Assembly: GCA_028287745.1 (NCBI GenBank)
Contig: JAQBPB010000112.1
Coordinates: forward strand, 1 to 64,000
Origin: Chloroflexota bacterium
GTDB lineage: Bacteria; Chloroflexota; Chloroflexia; Chloroheliales; Chloroheliaceae
DNA: 64,000 nt
Reading direction: 5' to 3'
The notes beneath the pieces are model-generated. The model worked only from the letters and a program-made list of their open reading frames with translations, had not been told where the DNA came from and searched no databases. The position numbers were made by a program, and so were the translations under genes. Positions 50,353 through 58,484 of the stretch are shown piece by piece; the stretch's first letter is position 1; each line of letters opens with the position of its first letter.

Positions 50353-52176
50353 TTAAAGGAGTTCTTCCAGGACCTGTAGGACCGTTTCAGCTGGCACTTC
50401 GCGGGTAACTTCTACTCGGCCAATCCCGTGCGGCAGAATCCAGCGGACCGCCCCGGCCTCGACTTTTTTATCCAATTTCATGCTGGATAAAACCTTTTCG
50501 CGGTCGAAATTGAACGAGCGGGCCGAAGTCGGCAAGCCAAAAGCTTCGAGTAGATTCTTCTGCCGGGCGACAAACTCGGCTGAGCAATAGCCCAACCGTT
50601 CGGCCAGGCGGGCCGCGCCCTGCATGCCCAGGGCCACCCCTTCACCGTGTAAAAGCTGGTTATAGCGTCCGGCCGCTTCCAGGCCGTGCCCGTAAGTATG
50701 GCCGTAGTTCAGGGTGATACGCACGCCGGTTTCCCGCTCATCTTTCGCGACCACCCCGGCTTTAACCGCCACCGACTCGCGCAGGATAGCGGCAGTCAGG
50801 GCCATGTCACCGGCGTTCAGGGCAAAAACATTTTTCTCCAGCCGTTCGAAACGGGCCAGGGCGGCCTGTTCGGTGCCAACGCCGGGTATAATGGCGTGTT
50901 TAACCACTTCGGCCCAACCGGAGCGGCGCGCCCTCTCCGGCAGACCGGCCAGGGTCAGCACATCGGCAATTACGGCCCTGGGCGGGTAAAACGCGCCGAT
51001 CAAATTTTTCCCGGCCGGGTGGTTGACGCCGGTCTTACCGCCCACGCTGCTATCTACCATCGCCAGCAAAGTGGTGGGCAGTTGGACGAAGGGGATACCG
51101 CGCAACCAGCTTGAAGCGACAAAGCCGGTCAGGTCGCCGACCACACCGCCGCCCAGGGCCAGCACGAGGTCCTTGCGCTCGGCGCGTTCGGCCGCTAACC
51201 AGTCGTAGAGTCGGGCGACCTGGGCCAGTGATTTCGACTCTTCCCCGGCGGGTACCTCCTGGATAAAGACCCGGTACCCGGCCTTTTCAAGGGCGGTACG
51301 GACGGTCGGAGCAAATAATGGCCCGACCCGCTCATCGGTGATAATAAAGGTCTTGCGCCCGGCGCTTTCCGGCATATGTTCCAGCAAGTGATCGCCCAGG
51401 CGGCTTAACAAATTCTCGCCAAATAAAATCGGGTAGCTTCCCTGGCTGGTCCTTACGACCAGGGCTTCACCGGAGGCCGCCGGAGCCGGGCCGGATTCGT
51501 GGCCGGTCGAAGCAGGGACATCTGGCTGGGTCAAAGCAACACCTTCGTGGCCCCGGTGAAAAGGAGTCGAGCCGGAATGGGCGGCATGGGGCGAACCGGC
51601 CGAGGCCGGGCTACCGGCGCCGCCGCGCTGTTTATCGCTGCGCCGCCGGATCAAAGGTAAGACCTGTTCTATTTCGGTGGCGACTTCTTCGGGGGAAAGG
51701 AAATCGGTATGGATGGTCCAATCGGCCTCGGCATAGAAGGGCTGGCGCTGGGTCTTTAAGGCCGAAATCCGGCTGAAGGGATCGTCACTTTTTAACAGCG
51801 GCCGGTTCGCGGCATCCTGGCGGTTGGCGCTATCCAGGAGCAGCCGTACATAGATTGTTTCCGGGCGAGCTTCCAGGCAGACCACATAGCCGTTGGCGGT
51901 CATAGTAACCCGGTTTTCCTTTAGAAGGATAATCCCGCCGCCGGTCGCGATAACCTGGAAATTGCGCTCAGAAATCTTTTCCAGGGTGGCGCGTTCCAGT
52001 TCCCGGAAGGCTGGTTCACCATCTTCGGCAAAAATCGCCGTAACACTGCGGCCGGTATCGGATTCGATTTGCAGGTCAGTATCGATGTATTCGTAACCCA
52101 GTAAGCCAGAAAGTGCCAGCCCAACATTAGTCTTGCCGGTACCACTAAACCCAATTAGAAAAATATTTTCTTTCAA
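50353..52176 (-). CDS. aroKB: Bifunctional shikimate kinase / 3-dehydroquinate synthase
   Basis: 607 residues, two enzymes of aromatic amino acid synthesis in one chain. N-terminal kinase: P-loop GFSGTGKT (9-16), DTDLQIE, ATGGGIIL. C-terminal synthase (from about 240): GGGVVGDLTGFVASSWLRG, SSVGGKTGVNHPAGKNLIGA, HAIIPG and NYGHTYGHGLE with zinc ligands. A linker of about 60 residues (roughly 180-240), rich in Gly, Ser, Ala and His, joins them. The fusion is known in other bacteria. The gene overlaps the upstream gene by four bases (ATGA). Confidence 0.94.
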   Translation of the reverse strand: MKENIFLIGFSGTGKTNVGLALSGLLGYEYIDTDLQIESDTGRSVTAIFAEDGEPAFRELERATLEKISERNFQVIATGGGIILLKENRVTMTANGYVVCLEARPETIYVRLLLDSANRQDAANRPLLKSDDPFSRISALKTQRQPFYAEADWTIHTDFLSPEEVATEIEQVLPLIRRRSDKQRGGAGSPASAGSPHAAHSGSTPFHRGHEGVALTQPDVPASTGHESGPAPAASGEALVVRTSQGSYPILFGENLLSRLGDHLLEHMPESAGRKTFIITDERVGPLFAPTVRTALEKAGYRVFIQEVPAGEESKSLAQVARLYDWLAAERAERKDLVLALGGGVVGDLTGFVASSWLRGIPFVQLPTTLLAMVDSSVGGKTGVNHPAGKNLIGAFYPPRAVIADVLTLAGLPERARRSGWAEVVKHAIIPGVGTEQAALARFERLEKNVFALNAGDMALTAAILRESVAVKAGVVAKDERETGVRITLNYGHTYGHGLEAAGRYNQLLHGEGVALGMQGAARLAERLGYCSAEFVARQKNLLEAFGLPTSARSFNFDREKVLSSMKLDKKVEAGAVRWILPHGIGRVEVTREVPAETVLQVLEELL

Positions 52177-52913
52177 CTAAGATCCTCCAGACCGGCCATT
52201 TGCCAGATTGCGCGAGTCAGGGCTTCCCGCTCGTCGCCAATACTCCTGGCTTGCTGCCTCTCTTCCTCAGAATTTTGCTGTAACTTACGTCCTGCGTCCA
52301 TTTTATCAATAATCTGCTTCAACTGGTTCTGGGTCGCCTTGAATTTCTCGCGCTGCCGGTCGCTAAATTCTTCGGCGAGCGGTCCATCCAGGCGGCTGAC
52401 TACCCGCCGGTAATGCGGCAGGCAGGTACCGGCTACCTGGGGCGCGGCGTAAGCCTGGCGGAACCGCGCTTGCTCACCGAACCCACCGGCAAAATCGCTG
52501 GCTACCCGGTTTTCAATTTCCTCCTGGTAAAGGCAAACCGGGCAAGGGCTAAAGGGATTTTCCGGGGAACTGGAACGGCCAAAGAAATTGCTGCGGCGCG
52601 ACAGAAATTCGCCCTTTTCGATTCGCTTCGCGGCCTCCCGCAACAAATCCTCGTAGATTATGGCCGTACCCAGGGCATCATGCAAGTTGGCCCACTGGTA
52701 GGAATGCCGGTTGCAAAAACCGCCCGCCTGGCGCAATTGCAGGCGGGTATCTACATCGGTCACATTTTCCAGGCTGATAAGATGCAAGAAGCGGTCAACC
52801 CCCTGGAGGGTCAACCGACAGACCGGGCACAAATGGCGCGGCCGGCCCGGCCGCCCGGGATGAACCTCGGCTTCCAGCATTTCCAGCATTTCGAAATAAG
52901 TTTGAGTAGGCAT
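52173..52913 (-). CDS. DUF6062-like cysteine-rich protein
   Basis: 246 residues with paired Cys motifs: HLCPVCRLT, GGFCNRHSYQW, FSPCPVCLYQE and CLPHYRR, a pattern of CxxC/CxxH metal-binding knuckles that fits DUF6062 proteins. Function unknown. The N-terminus is soluble; the C-terminal half is helical, Gln/Glu-rich coiled coil. It lies between the aldo/keto reductase and aroKB genes with small gaps, all in one transcript. Confidence 0.75.
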   Translation of the reverse strand: MPTQTYFEMLEMLEAEVHPGRPGRPRHLCPVCRLTLQGVDRFLHLISLENVTDVDTRLQLRQAGGFCNRHSYQWANLHDALGTAIIYEDLLREAAKRIEKGEFLSRRSNFFGRSSSPENPFSPCPVCLYQEEIENRVASDFAGGFGEQARFRQAYAAPQVAGTCLPHYRRVVSRLDGPLAEEFSDRQREKFKATQNQLKQIIDKMDAGRKLQQNSEEERQQARSIGDEREALTRAIWQMAGLEDLS

Positions 52914-52931
52914 TTTATATTTCTAAAACTT

Positions 52932-53894
52932 TTAGTACTGAACTACCCCTTGCAGGACCACCTCGAGGGCTTCCAGTACATCATCAGATAATACTATTCC
53001 GGACGCGCCCACATTTTCTTCGACCTGTTCCGGCCGGGATGCCCCGGTAATAGTGCTTGCCACGTTCGGCTGCTGGAGAATCCAGGCCAGGGCTAACTGC
53101 GACATAGTCAGGTCCAGGTCCCGGGCAATTGGGCGTAAATTCTCGACGGCCTGTAAAGTCTGTTCCTGGAGAAGTTGCGGCATGAACTGGTTGGACCGAG
53201 CATCAGTCGCCCGGCTGCCTTCAGGTAGCGGTTGGCCGGGCCGGTACTTGCCGGTCAAGACCCCCTGGGCTAAAGGAGAAAAGACAATCTGGCCCAACCC
53301 TTCCCGCTCGCTCACCGGAATAACATCTTTCTCTATCTTGCGAAAGAGCATGTTGTACTGGGGCTGGTTAGAGACAAGCGGGTGCAAGTTCAGGCGGTGG
53401 GCAATCTGGGCAGCCGCCCCGATTTGCTCGGCGGTCCACTCGCTGACCCCGGCATACAATATTTTTCCCTGGCTGACCAGGTCGTCCAGCGCCCGCAAAG
53501 TTTCGTCCAGGGGCGTTTCCGGGTCGTAGCGGTGGCACTGGTAAAGATCGATATAGTCCGTCTTTAAGCGCTTCAAACTGGCATTACATTCTTCCATAAT
53601 ATGCTTACGCGAAAGGCCCCGGTCGTTTGGACCATCGCCTACCGGGAAAAAGACTTTAGTGGCAAGCACATACGAGGTCCGGGGCAAATTCTGCAACACT
53701 TCACCCAGCACTTTTTCGGCCTCGCCCCGGTAATAGGCATCCGAAGTATCAAACAGGTTCACGCCCAGTTCATACGCTTTCAGGATACATTCGCGGGCCT
53801 GATTTCCGGCGACACTACCGCCATAAGTCAACCAGCTTCCCAGGCTGATTTCGCTGACTTTCAGGCCGGACCTTCCTAAATTCCGGTATTGCAT
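52932..53894 (-). CDS. Aldo/keto reductase
   Basis: 320 residues from ATG 53894, where AAGGAAGG lies upstream; a longer frame to 53978 is not family-like. The (beta/alpha)8 reductase core has GRSGLKVSEISLGSWLTYGG, DTSDAYYRGEAE (Asp, Tyr), ATKVFF (Lys) and QCHRYD (His), the complete catalytic tetrad. It resembles the potassium-channel-beta/YghZ subgroup, reducing aldehydes with NADPH. It heads the transcript reading through DUF6062 and aroKB. Confidence 0.92.
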   Translation of the reverse strand: MQYRNLGRSGLKVSEISLGSWLTYGGSVAGNQARECILKAYELGVNLFDTSDAYYRGEAEKVLGEVLQNLPRTSYVLATKVFFPVGDGPNDRGLSRKHIMEECNASLKRLKTDYIDLYQCHRYDPETPLDETLRALDDLVSQGKILYAGVSEWTAEQIGAAAQIAHRLNLHPLVSNQPQYNMLFRKIEKDVIPVSEREGLGQIVFSPLAQGVLTGKYRPGQPLPEGSRATDARSNQFMPQLLQEQTLQAVENLRPIARDLDLTMSQLALAWILQQPNVASTITGASRPEQVEENVGASGIVLSDDVLEALEVVLQGVVQY

Positions 53895-54263
53895 TGTTTG
53901 TTTCCTTCCTTTATATATGCAGTATGCAGCTTTGAGACCTTTTAAGATATGGTCTTCTATATTAGTAGAGCAATTCAAGTTCCTATAATAAGTTATTTCA
54001 TTTCAGGTAGGTTCATTCTAACATTTTAGGCGAGGTGAGGAAAGCGGCCTGGTCCGGCCTGCCGGTAAGACTTGCTTATTAAAGAGGATGCGTTAATTCA
54101 TTTGTGACTCATGTCATTGACTGGATTTAACTGAAAGCTATACTTAAGTTATCACCAATTACCTATTCTGTTTCCAGTGATAAAAGGTTAGGCTTTCACA
54201 TATTTTTAGCCACCAGGGGAAATTTAAGAGTGTGTTAGCTGATGTATATGAAGGAGGATCGAG
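53895..54263. other. Divergent spacer before DUF4064-like gene
   Basis: 369-base spacer. It holds the promoter at 54103-54144 with a partial CRP-like site and the ribosome binding site AAGGAGG. No further gene. Confidence 0.6.
54103..54144 (+). promoter_or_regulatory. Promoter with CRP-like half palindrome
   Basis: TTGACT (54117-54122), 16 bases, TATACT (54139-54144). TGTGA-CTCATG-TCATT (54103-54118) is a degenerate CRP site centred at about -41 from the expected start (54151-54152). Confidence 0.5.
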
Positions 54264-54989
54264 ATGCGTGTAGCAGGAGGAGTCTTAGGTATTATAGGCG
54301 GCGTCCTGGGTCTTTTTTTGGCGGCCTTTTTACTCGTAGTCGGTGGCGTGAGCAAAGTCGCTGCCAACGCAGCCGCCAATGACGCGACAGTTAATAGTAA
54401 TTTAACTGCTGCGCAGCGAGCCGACCTGGATCAAGGAATTAAAGCAGCCTCAGACCTTGGGAATATTGCGGGCGGTTTGGGCCTGGTCCTGGTCATCTTA
54501 TGCCTCCTGGGTGTGGGGGGTGGTATCTTTGGATTTTTCAATCCGCCGGTTGGGGCCTTAATGATGGTTATTTCCGGAATAGGCGGGTTTTTTATCGCAA
54601 ACATCTTCTGGGGGTTGTCCGGGATTCTATTGCTTTTAGGAGCAGTCTTAGCTTTCATTGGAACTTTCCAGAAACCTAATCCGCAACTTCAACCGGCTGT
54701 TGCGCCGCAAGGTTACTATCCTCCGGCAGCGCCTAACTACCCGCAGCAGGGCTATTATCCGCAGCCGCAGGCCTATCCCCAGCAAGCTTACCAGCCGCAA
54801 CAGCCTTACACACAGCAGGGGTTTCCTCAGCCACAACAGCAAGGCCAACCGCAACAGCCTGTGTATCCCCAGCCGACCGGGCAGGGCTATACACCACAGG
54901 CCGGACAGCAGAATTATTACCCAAGACCGGCCACCGCTCCGGATGGGCAGCATACGGTTCCGCCACAGGATAACACTAAATTGAACTAG
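54264..54989 (+). CDS. DUF4064-like membrane protein with Pro/Gln/Tyr-rich tail
   Basis: 241 residues. Four hydrophobic segments in the first 130 (GGVLGIIGGVLGLFLAAFLL, then LGLVLVILCLLGVGGGIFGF, ALMMVISGIGGFFIANIFW and ILLLLGAVLAFIGTF) resemble DUF4064. The last about 110 residues are a low-complexity tail of Pro, Gln and Tyr (YYPQPQAYPQQAY). Strong AAGGAGG before the ATG. The tail likely stays unstructured on the cytoplasmic or outer side; function unknown. Confidence 0.75.
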   Translation: MRVAGGVLGIIGGVLGLFLAAFLLVVGGVSKVAANAAANDATVNSNLTAAQRADLDQGIKAASDLGNIAGGLGLVLVILCLLGVGGGIFGFFNPPVGALMMVISGIGGFFIANIFWGLSGILLLLGAVLAFIGTFQKPNPQLQPAVAPQGYYPPAAPNYPQQGYYPQPQAYPQQAYQPQQPYTQQGFPQPQQQGQPQQPVYPQPTGQGYTPQAGQQNYYPRPATAPDGQHTVPPQDNTKLN

Positions 54990-55317
54990 CCAGGGCTGGG
55001 CTTTCTAAAGACATAAATGATAAATGCCGGGTCAAATGATTAACTTCATAGGGCCGGGTTTATCATTGTTAAAAGTACTAATTGACAATACTTTTCGCTG
55101 TGCTATACTTTGGCTAAATTCTAATTCGAGCGCAATTAGCAGCAAATTTGTGGGGGTCAAAGCAACCAGTACACCGGGTAAAAGCGGTGGTGTTTTTGGA
55201 GGCTTATCAGCTACCATAACCTATCTCATTTCGTCTTTAAACATCAAAATACAGCCTGAAAGACCACCATCCGCCGGGCGCAGGTTAACACTAAATATAT
55301 AAAGGAGCGAATTCCTA
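54990..55317. other. Spacer and leader before TM2 gene
   Basis: 328 bases holding a good promoter (55082-55109) and a leader of about 200 bases with GCGGTGG and CCACCATCCGC stretches. AGGAG (55303-55307) and TCCT (55312-55315) could fold over the ribosome binding site. The 92-codon frame at 55024 is not credible. Confidence 0.5.
55082..55109 (+). promoter_or_regulatory. Strong promoter for TM2/DUF2752 genes
   Basis: TTGACA (55082-55087), 16 bases, TATACT (55104-55109) with extended TGC. Confidence 0.75.
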
Positions 55318-55731
55318 ATGAGCAATCCACAGAACCCTCAGGGCGGTTGGGGCCAGAACCCGAATCAACCTCCCGGACAGCAGCCGCCTTACGGACAACA
55401 GCCCGGTGGATATGGACAGCCGCCGGTACCCCCGGGACAGCCCGGCTACGGACCGCCCATGGACCAGTACGGCCAGCCTATGGCAGGCGGGAATTATCCT
55501 CCGCAGGGCTATATGGGCGAAGTTTCCGACAAAGACTGGACAACTGCCCTCTTGCTTTCAATCTTCCTGGGTGGCCTCGGGGTAGACCGGTTCTACCTGG
55601 GCTACACCGGGTTGGGTATCGTTAAGCTGATAACCCTCGGCGGTTGCGGTATCTGGGCGCTGGTTGACCTGATTATGATTATCACCGGCGGTCTGAAAGA
55701 CGCGCAAGGTCGCCCTCTCCGGAGGAACTAG
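55318..55731 (+). CDS. TM2-domain membrane protein with Gly/Pro/Gln-rich N-terminus
   Basis: 137 residues. The N-terminal 65 residues are low-complexity (PPGQQPPYGQQPGGYGQP), then a TM2 domain (KDWTTALLLSIFLGGLGVDR, YLGYTGLGIVKLITLGGCG). TM2 proteins are small two-helix membrane proteins of unclear role. It is followed one base later by the DUF2752 gene, so the two are coupled. Confidence 0.85.
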   Translation: MSNPQNPQGGWGQNPNQPPGQQPPYGQQPGGYGQPPVPPGQPGYGPPMDQYGQPMAGGNYPPQGYMGEVSDKDWTTALLLSIFLGGLGVDRFYLGYTGLGIVKLITLGGCGIWALVDLIMIITGGLKDAQGRPLRRN

Positions 55732-55732
55732 G

Positions 55733-56080
55733 ATGGTCCAGTCCAAGGTTGTCGGCGCTACCACTAAACTGGCGGTAGAAGCGGCTTCCCTGGCTACCCC
55801 GCGAGGACGCTTGATTGCTTTTAGTGTCCTCGCAGGGGTTTTAAGGTTAATCGGACCGCACCGGCTTGAACAGGGCCGGAGTTTGTGTTTAATTCGGAAT
55901 ATTACCGGGCAACCCTGTCCGGCTTGCGGCATGACCAGGGCAATGTCGGCCCTGCTAAAAGGCCAGGTTAAAACCGCCGCGCGCTATAATTTATTAGTTT
56001 TCCCCGCCAGTGCTATCGCTACCGCCCTCTATATAAAAGATATCTATACCCTGCTGCAACAACCTCATTCGAAACAATAA
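55733..56080 (+). CDS. DUF2752 membrane protein
   Basis: 115 residues. The signature TGQPCPACGMTRAMSALLKG matches DUF2752 (CPxCGxTRA), small membrane proteins with a conserved Cys pair, here Cys-Pro-Ala-Cys. One or two membrane helices flank the motif. Function unknown; TM2 and DUF2752 genes often co-occur. It begins one base after the TM2 stop. Confidence 0.85.
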   Translation: MVQSKVVGATTKLAVEAASLATPRGRLIAFSVLAGVLRLIGPHRLEQGRSLCLIRNITGQPCPACGMTRAMSALLKGQVKTAARYNLLVFPASAIATALYIKDIYTLLQQPHSKQ

Positions 56081-56140
56081 TCCAGCCTTGTTTTAGGTGT
56101 TACAGGGATAAAATTAAGTAGCTTTCGCCCTAATTTTGAG

Positions 56141-56165
56141 TGCCTGGGATTGGGTAGTCCAGGCA
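56141..56165 (+). terminator. Hairpin after DUF2752 gene
   Basis: TGCCTGG (56141-56147) pairs with CCAGGCA (56159-56165). The following T content is weak. Confidence 0.4.
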
Positions 56166-56229
56166 GTGGCGGCTCAAAAATAAATTAATTTAGTACCGCT
56201 TTAAGTTTTTTTCTAATCCGAAAGGGCCA

Positions 56230-56256
56230 TTGAAAACTTGTCGTGTATGCTATAAT
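56230..56256 (+). promoter_or_regulatory. clpX promoter
   Basis: TTGAAA (56230-56235), 15 bases, TATAAT (56251-56256) with extended TGC. Confidence 0.6.
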
Positions 56257-56324
56257 ATGATGAGGCATCTAACACATCCAGTCAGGAGTGCGGTAAGAGA
56301 GCGCATAAAATAGCGGTCCTACAG

Positions 56325-56435
56325 TCACCCGGTGAGGGTAAATTTCCAAGGGCGCAGATTTAAACGACAGAAGTACTATTTAGGTTTTCCGGCAAAGCTT
56401 TGAGAGGTTACGGCAAAGAATTGTAACCGGCAAAG
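56325..56435 (+). promoter_or_regulatory. clpX leader with palindrome and CGGCAAAG triple repeat
   Basis: TCACCCGGTGA (56325-56335) is self-complementary. CGGCAAAG occurs at 56390-56397, 56411-56418 and 56428-56435, with GGTTAC/GTAACC forming a stem around the second copy. The leader is about 200 bases, long for clpX. Confidence 0.5.
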
Positions 56436-56467
56436 CCAAAACGGTTGTTTTAAGGAGAAGGGGTAAC

Positions 56468-57769
56468 ATGGCTAATACACGGGGCAGTCGGGTTCAATAT
56501 CGCTGCTCGTTCTGTGGTAAAGGGCAAGAAGACGTACGGCGATTAATTGCCGGGCCCGGTGCGGTATACATTTGCGATGAATGCGTAGATTTATGCCGGG
56601 AAATCATTGACGAGGAAATGAGCGGCCCTAAAGCCGACCTGAACCTGGGCCGAGTACCTACTCCTAAACGAATCGTAGAGATGCTCAACCAGTACGTTAT
56701 CGGCCAGGACCGGGCGAAAAAGGTGCTTTCGGTAGCGGTGTACAACCACTACAAACGCATCAGCATGAACATGCAAAATGAGGATGTAGAGCTTCAAAAA
56801 AGTAACATCCTTTTAATTGGTCCAACCGGTAGCGGTAAGACTCTGCTGGCACAGACCCTGGCGAAAATCCTGGACGTGCCCTTCTCGATTGCCGATGCAA
56901 CGGCCCTGACCGAAGCTGGCTATGTCGGTGAAGATGTTGAAAATATTTTGCTGCGCCTGATCCAGGCCGCCGACCACGATATTGCCCGCGCCGAAAAAGG
57001 CATTATTTACATCGACGAAATTGATAAAATCGCCCGCAAGAGCGATAATCCCTCCATCACCCGGGATGTTTCCGGCGAGGGTGTCCAGCAAGCCCTGTTG
57101 AAGATTATTGAAGGCACGATGGCAAACGTACCGCCCCAGGGCGGCCGCAAGCATCCTCACCAGGACTTTGTCCAGATTGACACGACCAACATCCTGTTTA
57201 TCTGCGGTGGTGCTTTTGAGGGCCTGGAACAGGTTATCGGCCAGCGCGTCGGGACCCGCTCGATTGGTTTCCGGCACGACCAGGTGAAAGACGACCGCAA
57301 GTCCCAGAAGGAGAAAGATAACCTGCTGGCGAAAGTCAGCCCGGACGATCTCTTGAAATACGGCCTTATCCCCGAGTTTATCGGGCGGTTGCCGATTACG
57401 GTCAGCCTGGATATGCTGGATAAACCGGCCCTGATGCGGATTTTGACCGAGCCGAAGAACGCCATCATCAAGCAGTACCAGAAACTTTTGGCCGCCGATA
57501 AAGTGGAGCTGGTCTTCACGGACGACGCGCTGGAAGCAACCGCCGACAAGGCCCTGTCGCACAAGACGGGTGCCCGCGGCCTGCGGACCACTATCGAGGA
57601 ATCTTTGCTGGATGTAATGTACGAAATTCCTTCGATGGAAAATGTTCGCAAATGCATCGTCAACGGCGATGTAATCGACGGACGCGGCCGGCCCATTTTG
57701 CAGGGACCGAACCGGGGCGAAATTACTTTCAGCGACCAGAAAGAACAGACGCTGGAAGAAAGCGCTTAG
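56468..57769 (+). CDS. clpX: ClpX, ATPase subunit of ClpXP
   Basis: 433 residues. N-terminal zinc finger with Cys13, Cys16, Cys36, Cys39 (YRCSFCGKG, YICDECVDLC), Walker A GPTGSGKT (118-125), Walker B IIYIDEIDK, pore loop GYVGEDVE and RKH-type GGRKHPHQ, plus the C-terminal sensor domain. It unfolds substrates and feeds them to ClpP. No clpP lies next to it, so the protease gene must be elsewhere. The AAGGAGAAGG before the ATG is strong. Confidence 0.97.
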   Translation: MANTRGSRVQYRCSFCGKGQEDVRRLIAGPGAVYICDECVDLCREIIDEEMSGPKADLNLGRVPTPKRIVEMLNQYVIGQDRAKKVLSVAVYNHYKRISMNMQNEDVELQKSNILLIGPTGSGKTLLAQTLAKILDVPFSIADATALTEAGYVGEDVENILLRLIQAADHDIARAEKGIIYIDEIDKIARKSDNPSITRDVSGEGVQQALLKIIEGTMANVPPQGGRKHPHQDFVQIDTTNILFICGGAFEGLEQVIGQRVGTRSIGFRHDQVKDDRKSQKEKDNLLAKVSPDDLLKYGLIPEFIGRLPITVSLDMLDKPALMRILTEPKNAIIKQYQKLLAADKVELVFTDDALEATADKALSHKTGARGLRTTIEESLLDVMYEIPSMENVRKCIVNGDVIDGRGRPILQGPNRGEITFSDQKEQTLEESA

Positions 57770-57808
57770 TCCGCTTAAAGTAAAAACCCACCAATTGTTA
57801 ACCTGACA

Positions 57809-57842
57809 AATAGCTCTCTATCATATTTTGAAGAGAGCTATT
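57809..57842 (+). terminator. clpX terminator
   Basis: AATAGCTCTCT (57809-57819) pairs with AGAGAGCTATT (57832-57842), then CTTTTTC. Confidence 0.85.
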
Positions 57843-57856
57843 CTTTTTCATAAAAA

Positions 57857-57878
57857 AGAGAGCTGCCTTTAGCTCTCT
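57857..57878 (-). terminator. Macrodomain gene terminator
   Basis: AGAGAGCT (57857-57864) pairs with AGCTCTCT (57871-57878); the minus strand continues TTTTTTATG. Its arms are the same sequence as those of the clpX terminator. Confidence 0.75.
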
Positions 57879-57911
57879 AATTTTTGGCTGTGATAATAAG
57901 AATAAACCCGG

Positions 57912-58457
57912 TCAGGAAAGACTCGAAAAGAATGCCCGGTACACTTCCAGGTCCGGCGCAGAATAGGCCACAAAAAGCACCCGCTCCAGGCTTCCGGGGT
58001 TATCCCGGAGGTAATCAATAACGGTTTGGACCGCTACCGGGGCGGCTTTATCTTTGGGATAGCCGTAGACACCGGTACTGATGGAAGGGAAAGCAATACT
58101 TTTCAGGTTTTCGGCCTGGGCCAGTTCCAGGCTCTTGCGGTAAGCCCCGGCCAGCAACCGGCGCGAGGCGGCTTCATCTCGCGAGCTATAAACCGGCCCA
58201 ACGGCATGAATAATATAGCGGGTAGGTGGCGGGATGCGACCGGCCCCGGTGATAACCGCGCTTCCGGTGGGACAACCTCCAAAGGTCCGGGTCAGGGCGT
58301 AAAGCTCCGGACCGGCCGCCCGGTGAATCGCGCCATCCACGCCGCTTCCCCCAGCCAGGCTGCTGTTAGCGGCATTCACAATCGCCTCGGTACCGGCGTT
58401 AACTATGTCACCCTGGACCAACTCAAGTTGTAAGGAACCAATCTTTAATTTATCCAT
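57912..58457 (-). CDS. Macrodomain protein (MacroD type)
   Basis: 181 residues, a complete macrodomain: GDIVNAGTEAIVNAANSSLAG, GSGVDGAIHRAAG, STGVYGYP and FVAYS. The NAANSSL and GGGVDGAIH-like segments are those of MacroD-type hydrolases that remove ADP-ribose from modified proteins or break down O-acetyl-ADP-ribose. GGCAGG precedes the ATG. It follows the ADP-ribosylglycohydrolase gene by 27 bases in the same transcript, so the two work on ADP-ribose chemistry together. Confidence 0.9.
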   Translation of the reverse strand: MDKLKIGSLQLELVQGDIVNAGTEAIVNAANSSLAGGSGVDGAIHRAAGPELYALTRTFGGCPTGSAVITGAGRIPPPTRYIIHAVGPVYSSRDEAASRRLLAGAYRKSLELAQAENLKSIAFPSISTGVYGYPKDKAAPVAVQTVIDYLRDNPGSLERVLFVAYSAPDLEVYRAFFSSLS

Positions 58458-58484
58458 TTTACCTGCCTTTCAAAGTGAACCGGA

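Larger units (their letters stand above)
56081..56467. other. clpX upstream region
   Basis: 387-base spacer. It holds a hairpin (56141-56165), the clpX promoter (56230-56256) and a leader with palindrome and CGGCAAAG repeats (56325-56435). Confidence 0.65.

Noticed and set aside
55024..55302. 92-codon frame before the TM2 gene
   Set aside because: No ribosome binding site, spans the promoter at 55082-55109, and low-complexity translation. Treated as leader.
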